This document shows positions 14,133 through 19,627 of a DNA stretch of 19,627 nucleotides, one piece after another (position 1 is the stretch's first letter; each line of letters opens with the position of its first letter). The stretch is from an uncultured Zetaproteobacteria bacterium (GTDB lineage: Bacteria > Pseudomonadota > Zetaproteobacteria > Mariprofundales > Mariprofundaceae). A model generated the notes under the pieces. The model did not search any database and had not been told where the DNA came from. It saw only the letters and a list, made by a program, of their open reading frames with translations. The stretch covers positions 1 through 19,627 of the forward strand of contig CAJXNE010000016.1 of the NCBI GenBank assembly GCA_913056285.1, read 5' to 3'. The position numbers and the translations under genes are program-made.

Positions 14133-15371
14133 TGAGAGACGACCGTATGAATGCAGACCCGAGAGATACATATTCACGCCCAGAAAACAGAACACAGTAA
14201 TAAGGAACCCTGCCACGGCCCACCATGCCAGTGCTTTACCGTGCCATCCGTGTGACACGCGCGCATGCAGGTAAGCGCCATAAGTCAGCCATACAATCAG
14301 CGCCCAGGTTTCTTTCGGATCCCATGACCAGTAACCGCCCCATGCTTCAGCAGCCCATGCCGCACCGAGGATGGTGGCCAGTGTGAACGCAGGAAAGCCG
14401 ATGGCCACAGCCTTGTAGGCCAGTTGATCGAGCTGCTCCAGCGAGGGGAAGATTTTCAGCATGTTCGATGTGCCGCCGTTTGCTTCCAGACGATGACGAA
14501 CCAGATAGGCCATGCCTGCGCCGCAGGCGACTGCGAATGAGCCGTAACCCACGAAATTCATCGGCACATGAATCTTCATCCAATAGGATTGCAATGCCGG
14601 TACCAGCGGTTTGATATCAGATTGGCCGACTGAATCCAGCCAGATACCGAAAAACACACCGGCGGAGACCAGCGTCAGCACAAATGCGCCCATCGCCTTG
14701 GCTTCGTAACGCTTTTCCAACGCCAGATAAATAGCCGTTGTGACACAGAACAACAGGATAAACACTTCATACAGATTGGATACCGGCGCATGTCCGATTT
14801 CCATATCAAACAGATAGGATTCATGCCAGCGCAGCAACAGTGAAGAACCGCCCAGGTACAGGCCGACATAAGCCGACCATGTGGCGAGTCGGCCAATAAA
14901 AGATTCCGGAGCAAACAGATACGCGATATAGGAGACAGCCGAGAAGATAAAAATCACATTCATCGCCATAATAATGCGACCGGCAAACAGGTTGGACTGG
15001 TCTTGATAGGTGATCTGACTCTGAGCCGGTTCAAACAGCGCCCAGATAGATGCCAGAATCACCATCAATACAAAGCCGTCCAGCCACGGCACAAAATTGC
15101 GGGCCATTTTTGTGTCCATGAGCGTGGGTTTTAGCGTGCTGGCTACAACACCCAGACCGCAGCCAGCCAGAGCACCCGTACCGCCCCACATCACGCCTTT
15201 CATGCTCAGTATTTGGTACAAAAAGGCGCTCTCTTCGTATTCGCCCACGCCAAACTTAGCCATAGAGGCAATGCCAACCATGGCGCCCAGATAGGCAGTA
15301 AAGCGCAGCCATGCCCATCGGCCTTGAAAAAATATCTCTGAAAAACCGGATTCAGCAGTGATTGCAGTCAT
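14130..15371 (-). CDS. ccsB: System II cytochrome c biogenesis protein CcsB (ResC/CcsA-like haem handler)
   Basis: With ResB this multi-pass inner-membrane protein carries haem across the membrane and attaches it to apocytochrome c. The 413-residue product has about eight hydrophobic segments. It also has the tryptophan-rich WWD haem motif WGGYWSWDPKETW (344-356), conserved His residues in KIHVPMNFVGYGSF and in the C-terminal SGLHSYG (His407). The N-terminal third carries extra membrane segments. ATG 15371 has AAGGAG six bases upstream and overlaps the resB stop as ATGA, so the pair is translationally coupled. Its stop codon lies within the last hairpin of the intergenic repeat, and the final few residues (RLS) may be shaped by that element. 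The naming of this family (CcsB, CcsA, ResC) varies between organisms. Confidence 0.94.
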   Translation of the reverse strand: MTAITAESGFSEIFFQGRWAWLRFTAYLGAMVGIASMAKFGVGEYEESAFLYQILSMKGVMWGGTGALAGCGLGVVASTLKPTLMDTKMARNFVPWLDGFVLMVILASIWALFEPAQSQITYQDQSNLFAGRIIMAMNVIFIFSAVSYIAYLFAPESFIGRLATWSAYVGLYLGGSSLLLRWHESYLFDMEIGHAPVSNLYEVFILLFCVTTAIYLALEKRYEAKAMGAFVLTLVSAGVFFGIWLDSVGQSDIKPLVPALQSYWMKIHVPMNFVGYGSFAVACGAGMAYLVRHRLEANGGTSNMLKIFPSLEQLDQLAYKAVAIGFPAFTLATILGAAWAAEAWGGYWSWDPKETWALIVWLTYGAYLHARVSHGWHGKALAWWAVAGFLITVFCFLGVNMYLSGLHSYGRLS

Positions 15372-17083
15372 GAACTACTCCTTGGCGAACTTTCGGTGAA
15401 GTGTGTATCAAGCTGTGTGAATAAATCGTTAAAAGCCTGATTGAAAACAAGGTTGTTGCGGTTTGTCATGCCAGCCAGCGTGATATGAGCCCCGTTCGAT
15501 TCAGTCCGAATAACCAGCCACAGCTTGCGATGTGGCATATAAAGCATGATGCACAAACCGAGTACCAGCATGGCGCTGCCAAACCAGACCACATTCATGC
15601 CCGGATCCCTGGCCAGCTGCAGGCCGGTATAATAATGCTGCTTGAAATCACCCAGCATGGGCAATATCGGCCAGGGTAGCGACGACAGCGTGTTGACCGC
15701 CTGCAAGGTGCGCATGGCCATATCCGGTAGGTCTTCCGGCTTTTTGCCTTTTCCGAACACTTCTGTCATCGCATGCTTAAAGGCTGCCAGCCTCGCATTC
15801 GCATTCTTGGCAGATTTATCGACGTGCTCCATTTGCCGTAAAAAAGCGTGAAACAGCTTCCACTCCACCGGATTGGTAAAGTCCAGTCCCAGCGACACCG
15901 GCTTGTAGTCGGCCTTGTCTCCGGTCAGGGACAGCATGATAAACGAGCCCCTATTGTCTCCTTTGGGGCCGATAAACGGATTCATAAAGGCCTTGATCTT
16001 GACCGGCTTCAGGCCGGGGCCGCGCAACTCGTATACAACAGCCGGGCCCAGATCCTGAAATTCAGTCGCTTCGCCCGGGTCGGCCATGTTCTCGACATTA
16101 TACGGCTTGAAATCGGTCACCTTGATCGACAGACCGGTCTTTTTATCTTTCCATGTTTGATAGACTTGGGTTTTCGCCTCGCTAATGGCCCCCGAGCCAT
16201 CCAGGTGGAACATCTTGAATGTAATATCCGAACCGCCATCACCGAAGCTGGCCTGATAAATACGCACGCCCTTATAATATAACGGCTCATTGACAATGAT
16301 GTCGCTGGTTAGCACCTCTTTACCGTGATCAATAATCGTCAGGTTACTGAGGAACTCCTTGGGTGCGCCGGTCGGGAAGAAATCAATCGAGAAGCTGTTG
16401 CAACGCACATCAAAGGGCATGCTCAAATAACCGGTTTGCGTACCCTGTAAAAAAGAAATCTCATTCTCGGATCCACCTTCCACGACCGCCATATTACCCC
16501 GGAACCCGTATTCCGATCCAATCCAGCCGCCTACCAGAATGACCAATATGGCCGTATGTACCAGGATATAGCCCCATTTATTCCAGCGGCCTTTATCGGC
16601 GCGTATATACTGGATACCTTCCTGTCCGGCCTCTCGGAACTCCCAGCCTCGCAGGCTCTCACGAAATGCCTGCTGTAACCGATCAGCATGAATATCTTTC
16701 AACTGCCATTCATGCAGATACTGAAAACGCTTAAGGGATTTCTCGGCCACAGTGACTTTGCGCGTGCGCATATCCTTGAGCATCTTTGGCACATTGCGCC
16801 ACAGGCAGGACGTTAGCGACACCATCAAAAAGCCGAGGATGCCCATAAACCACCAGGTATGATACATGTCGAACAGACCGAGCGAACGGAATACCCAGTA
16901 CCATAATGGCCCGAACTGTTGCAGGTAATCGGCCTGCGCCTGATTTTGCAGCAGTACCGTGCCGATCACCGAAGCAATCGCCAATACGACCAGCAGGATA
17001 ATAGCCAACGACATCGAGCCAATGCGTTGCCACAGGGATTTCAATAGATCGGGGAAAGTTTGCATGCGCGGCATGTTAGCCAT
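15368..17083 (-). CDS. resB: System II cytochrome c biogenesis protein ResB (Ccs1)
   Basis: ResB is the partner of CcsB in the haem lyase complex of the inner membrane. The 571-residue product shows four membrane segments (about 24-46, 77-95, 171-190 and 497-516) with a large periplasmic domain between the third and fourth (about 195-490). Family features include SMSLAIILLVVLAIASVIGT near the N-terminus, GWIGSEYGFRG after the third helix, NEPLYYKGVRIYQASFGD (265-282), and a conserved His176 in the third helix, a likely haem ligand. MPHRKLW (517-523) follows the last helix. The ATG at 17083 has no clear ribosome site, and ATGs three and six codons later are alternatives. It lies 39 bp after the esterase gene. 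The thioredoxin-like reductant partners are not in this window. Confidence 0.94.
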   Translation of the reverse strand: MANMPRMQTFPDLLKSLWQRIGSMSLAIILLVVLAIASVIGTVLLQNQAQADYLQQFGPLWYWVFRSLGLFDMYHTWWFMGILGFLMVSLTSCLWRNVPKMLKDMRTRKVTVAEKSLKRFQYLHEWQLKDIHADRLQQAFRESLRGWEFREAGQEGIQYIRADKGRWNKWGYILVHTAILVILVGGWIGSEYGFRGNMAVVEGGSENEISFLQGTQTGYLSMPFDVRCNSFSIDFFPTGAPKEFLSNLTIIDHGKEVLTSDIIVNEPLYYKGVRIYQASFGDGGSDITFKMFHLDGSGAISEAKTQVYQTWKDKKTGLSIKVTDFKPYNVENMADPGEATEFQDLGPAVVYELRGPGLKPVKIKAFMNPFIGPKGDNRGSFIMLSLTGDKADYKPVSLGLDFTNPVEWKLFHAFLRQMEHVDKSAKNANARLAAFKHAMTEVFGKGKKPEDLPDMAMRTLQAVNTLSSLPWPILPMLGDFKQHYYTGLQLARDPGMNVVWFGSAMLVLGLCIMLYMPHRKLWLVIRTESNGAHITLAGMTNRNNLVFNQAFNDLFTQLDTHFTESSPRSSS

Positions 17084-17122
17084 TCAATGAAGCATAGTCA
17101 TCGGCAAATATCAGCGCATGCT

Positions 17123-17818
17123 TTAATTAGAAAGAACAGTGTTGATCCATGTGCCGATATGGCCGATTTCTTCAGGACAAACGTTGTGTTCCATCGGATA
17201 GCTGTGCCACTGAACGGCATAACCAAGGGATTCGATTGTGCGGCGGGCATGCTCGCCCAGGCTGAAGGGCACAACCGGATCATGCACGCCATGTGCCATA
17301 AACAAAGGAGCGGAATTAGATGTGGGTGCGGATGTGGGCACTAACTGATCGGCAAATTGATCTGTTTGTTCAGGCATAAGCAAGTAGCCGGATAAAGCTA
17401 TGATTCCGGCCAGAGGTTCAGCTTGGCGCAACCCGACATGCAGGGCCATTGCCGCCCCTTGAGAAAAGCCGGCTAGAATAATGCGGTTGGAAGGAATGCC
17501 GCGCATTACTTCCTGCTCGAGCAATACCTGGATATCCTTGGCTGAATTCCGGATGCCTGTACTATCATGTTCAATGCCGAGGTCGTTCTGTTTGATATCG
17601 TACCATGCAGGCATGATGTAGCCGCCATTGAGGGTAACCGGAATAGGCGGCGCATGTGGAAAAATAAAACGCACAGGTAGCGCATCAGGCAGGCCGAGCT
17701 GGGGAACGATGGGCTCGAAATCGTGGCCGTCGGCACCGAGTCCGTGCAACCAAATGACAGAGGCTGTTGGGTTGGGTGCCGTTTCAATGGTGAGATGTGC
17801 AAGCGTATGCAGTGTCAT
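17123..17818 (-). CDS. Alpha/beta-hydrolase carboxylesterase (phospholipase/carboxylesterase family)
   Basis: The 231-residue product is a complete alpha/beta hydrolase of the esterase family that includes bacterial carboxylesterase II. The oxyanion-hole segment is IWLHGLGADGHDF (22-34). The catalytic triad is Ser119 in GFSQG, Asp180 in GVHDPVV and His211 in PMEHNVCPEE. No signal peptide is seen, so it is cytoplasmic. It hydrolyses short acyl esters in studied relatives; the natural substrate is unknown. A small in-frame repeat (APTS-like, 161-168) in a loop comes from a 12-bp tandem sequence. The ribosome site before the ATG at 17818 is poor. It heads resB-ccsB with a 39-bp gap and may be cotranscribed, but a functional link to cytochromes is not evident. 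Confidence 0.93.
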   Translation of the reverse strand: MTLHTLAHLTIETAPNPTASVIWLHGLGADGHDFEPIVPQLGLPDALPVRFIFPHAPPIPVTLNGGYIMPAWYDIKQNDLGIEHDSTGIRNSAKDIQVLLEQEVMRGIPSNRIILAGFSQGAAMALHVGLRQAEPLAGIIALSGYLLMPEQTDQFADQLVPTSAPTSNSAPLFMAHGVHDPVVPFSLGEHARRTIESLGYAVQWHSYPMEHNVCPEEIGHIGTWINTVLSN

Positions 17819-17862
17819 AGGCCAATCATGCCTGAACCATGGCTATTCTCAAACTCCCTGAG

Positions 17863-17885
17863 ATCCGCCAGGAAATCCGCCAGGA
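17863..17885. repeat. 12-bp-period tandem repeat upstream of the esterase
   Basis: ATCCGCCAGGA occurs at 17863-17873 and 17875-17885, about 45 bp upstream of the esterase start. No function is evident. Confidence 0.7.
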
Positions 17886-17891
17886 CAAATA

Positions 17892-17959
17892 TTGATGGCT
17901 CCGTAAAAAGTAATCAACGCGCCCACGGATGGGCGGAGCGGAGAATTCCATGCGCGTTG
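17892..17959. repeat. Nested inverted repeats in the M48-esterase gap
   Basis: The gap holds overlapping inverted repeats. TTGAT (17892-17896) pairs with ATCAA (17913-17917), and GCTCCG (17898-17903) with CGGAGC (17934-17939). CGCCCA (17920-17925) pairs with TGGGCG (17930-17935), and CAACGCG (17915-17921) with CGCGTTG (17953-17959). They cannot all form at once, so alternative folds are possible. The 10-mer CGTAAAAAGT (17902-17911) also occurs in the element after ccsB (13986-13995), and both have a GCGCCC...GGGCG hairpin. A shared repeat family is possible. No clear promoter was found here. Confidence 0.6.
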
Positions 17960-18008
17960 TTTGTTTCATGTTAATATCAGGCAGACAACGCACCGCATGC
18001 CGGAGCAT

Positions 18009-19627
18009 TCATTTCCACTCCAGCGGCGGCATTGGCGCATCCAGCGCATCGGCAATTGTGCGCAGCAGCTCAATCTCTGCCGTCGCCGTTTTCCCGTCCG
18101 CCAGAATCGTAAAAAGGGATGCCCTGAGCATTCGACGCCTGATGTCCGGATTCGCCCGTTCGATCTTTTTCAATGCCCGGTCAAGCTCGCTCACCACATG
18201 CTTCTCAAGCTTGCCCGTCTGCACAAAGGATAACCGCTGCGCATCCGGCATCGACTTGCCGAACAACTCCCGCATGGCCGCCTCATACACCTTTTCCGGA
18301 CTGGCGTGGTTGCCATGGCCGATCAGAATAGCAATGATCACTCCGGCCTCTTCTGCAATGTCGCTAACCGCATCATAACGCACGGCAATCGCTCCGGCGC
18401 TGAGAAATACAGGATAGAGATGGCGTAACAGCATCCGCTGCAACATGTACTCAAACAGGCCAATCTGACCATCGGATGTAATCAGCAGGCGAACCGATGC
18501 ACGGAAACGATCAAACTGAGCCCGCGAAAGCGTTTTCAGCGTGGGTAGCGCAATCTCCAGCAACGGCAAGCGCAGCTCCACATCGAGACGATCGACTAGC
18601 GGACGCATACGCAGCGTCTCCCGAAATACGTTTCGATCAGCCTCGCCCTGCAATCCTCGCAGTTGTGTTTTGCGCATACCCGGTCCCTGATCCAGCAGCA
18701 GCGCATAGACCAACGCCCGTGCACCGAACGGCTCACGGGCACAATCGAGCAGAGCGTCCGGAATACGCGCAACCAGCGCCCTGCTGCACTGCAATGCGTC
18801 GGCATCGGGCTTGCCGACCCGATCCATAAGATCATCGACATTGGTCATGAGCAGAGCTGGAACCGCATCCTGCCCGGCAAATGCTGTCGCGGTTTCGGTG
18901 CTCACCATACTGCTGCGCGATGCGGCATCAACTGCCCTGAATTCGCCTCTGAATCGGGGCTCCAGTCTGCGGATGCGCTCGATCAGCGGCGGATGCGTCG
19001 CCCACCAGTCCCGGTTCTGGGACTTAAGCGCATTACTGAAAAAGAAATGGCTGGCCTGCCGGGTAGCGGCATGGTTTACGCGACTGCCCGATTTAAAGCC
19101 GCCAATCACTTTCAGCGCACCGGCAATGCCGGCCGGATTGCGTGTAAACTGGACAGCAGCCGCATCGGCCAGAAATTCACGCTGGCGTGAGACAGCCCGC
19201 TTGATCATATCTGCAAAAATCGCGCCGATCGTTCCGGCCAGAAAAATAAGGAATCCGATGACAATGATGGCCGGATGCGAACCGCGATCACGACTGAAAC
19301 GATGAGCACTGGAATAGTGGGCATTGCTGCGTGTCGTCATCATCAGAATACCGGCATCGGAGATCAGCGTAATGCCAAACAGCAACCCCATGAGCCGCAT
19401 TTTCAGATGCGTATCGCCATTCAGGATATGTGAAAATTCATGCGCAATCACGCCCTGAAGTTCATCGCGTGTCAGCAGTTCAGTCGCACCACGGGTCACT
19501 GCGATCACCACATCGCGAACACCAAAGCCGGCGGCAAAGGCATTGATGCCATTCTGTTGCATCAGATAGAGCGGCGGTACCGGTACGCCGGACGCAATCG
19601 CCATCTCCCCGACAACATTGCACAGCC
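18009..19627 (-). CDS. HtpX-like M48 membrane metalloprotease with long C-terminal extension, 5' end outside window
   Basis: The frame is open to the right edge. Codons upstream of the ATG at 19604 continue a family-like sequence (LCNVVGEMAIASGVPVP), so this ATG is internal and the true start lies outside. Counting from that Met, the zinc site is HEFSH (His55, His59, catalytic Glu56) in LQGVIAHEFSHILNGD. The third ligand is probably Glu143 in REFLADAAAV. Hydrophobic segments lie at about 68-88 and 112-132, and the conserved HPPLIERIRRL is at 204-214. Residues 230-531 form a long, mostly helical extension ending with LADGKTATAEIELL (501-514), which resembles TerB-like helices. Such enzymes degrade membrane proteins. 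Relatives of this long form often stand beside lemA, from memory, but that gene would be outside the window. The stop at 18009 is followed by the repeat-containing gap. Confidence 0.92.
   Translation of the reverse strand, partial: LCNVVGEMAIASGVPVPPLYLMQQNGINAFAAGFGVRDVVIAVTRGATELLTRDELQGVIAHEFSHILNGDTHLKMRLMGLLFGITLISDAGILMMTTRSNAHYSSAHRFSRDRGSHPAIIVIGFLIFLAGTIGAIFADMIKRAVSRQREFLADAAAVQFTRNPAGIAGALKVIGGFKSGSRVNHAATRQASHFFFSNALKSQNRDWWATHPPLIERIRRLEPRFRGEFRAVDAASRSSMVSTETATAFAGQDAVPALLMTNVDDLMDRVGKPDADALQCSRALVARIPDALLDCAREPFGARALVYALLLDQGPGMRKTQLRGLQGEADRNVFRETLRMRPLVDRLDVELRLPLLEIALPTLKTLSRAQFDRFRASVRLLITSDGQIGLFEYMLQRMLLRHLYPVFLSAGAIAVRYDAVSDIAEEAGVIIAILIGHGNHASPEKVYEAAMRELFGKSMPDAQRLSFVQTGKLEKHVVSELDRALKKIERANPDIRRRMLRASLFTILADGKTATAEIELLRTIADALDAPMPPLEWK

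Noticed and set aside
17826..18008. Minus-strand 60-codon frame between the M48 gene and the esterase
   Set aside because: It runs through the tandem and inverted repeats, has no ribosome site and no recognisable protein features.

Overview
This window is a compact, gene-dense stretch of bacterial chromosome in which every recognisable gene lies on the minus strand, so transcription runs from right to left. It holds 22 protein genes, two of them cut by the window edges, and no rRNA, tRNA, CRISPR array or insertion sequence that I can see. The gene set suggests a free-living Gram-negative proteobacterium: it has an EnvC/YibQ envelope pair, an ObgE-ProB-ProA-NadD-RsfS-RlmH block, an L27 that begins directly at MAHKK, and System II (ResB/CcsB) cytochrome c maturation. 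The combination of gammaproteobacteria-like housekeeping genes with System II cytochrome maturation fits Zetaproteobacteria (Mariprofundus-like) or a related lineage. That assignment is an inference from gene content and no search was run.

Reading in the direction of transcription, the right edge (18009-19627) holds most of an HtpX-like M48 membrane metalloprotease with a long C-terminal extension. A 190-bp gap with nested inverted repeats follows. Next come an alpha/beta-hydrolase carboxylesterase and the coupled resB-ccsB pair (14130-17818), which carries haem for c-type cytochrome assembly. The 200-bp gap after ccsB (13933-14129) is packed with five successive hairpins and looks like a dispersed repeat. 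It abuts a good extended -10 promoter for galU. The galU-tsaB-phosphatase genes (11930-13924) overlap one another.

The centre is a ribosomal-protein operon, rpmE-rplU-rpmA (10947-11737), ended by a textbook Rho-independent terminator. After it comes a long cluster: obgE, proB, proA, an unrecognised cysteine-containing protein, nadD, rsfS, rlmH, envC, ctpA, yibQ (DUF610) and a DUF502 membrane protein (886-10765). Within it the genes serve ribosome assembly and silencing (obgE, rsfS, rlmH), proline synthesis (proB, proA), NAD synthesis (nadD), and cell-wall splitting or periplasmic processing (envC, ctpA, yibQ). At the left edge a secreted TPR protein (1-814) runs out of the window.

Many junctions are start/stop overlaps of the NTGA type (ATGA, GTGA or TTGA), and several starts are GTG or TTG. 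This points to translational coupling. The most interesting items are the hairpin-rich intergenic mosaic at 13974-14132 with a possible relative at 17892-17959, and the unassigned Cys-rich gene inserted between proA and nadD. I found no clear new defence, mobile or biosynthetic system. No gene-free stretch exceeds 300 bases.
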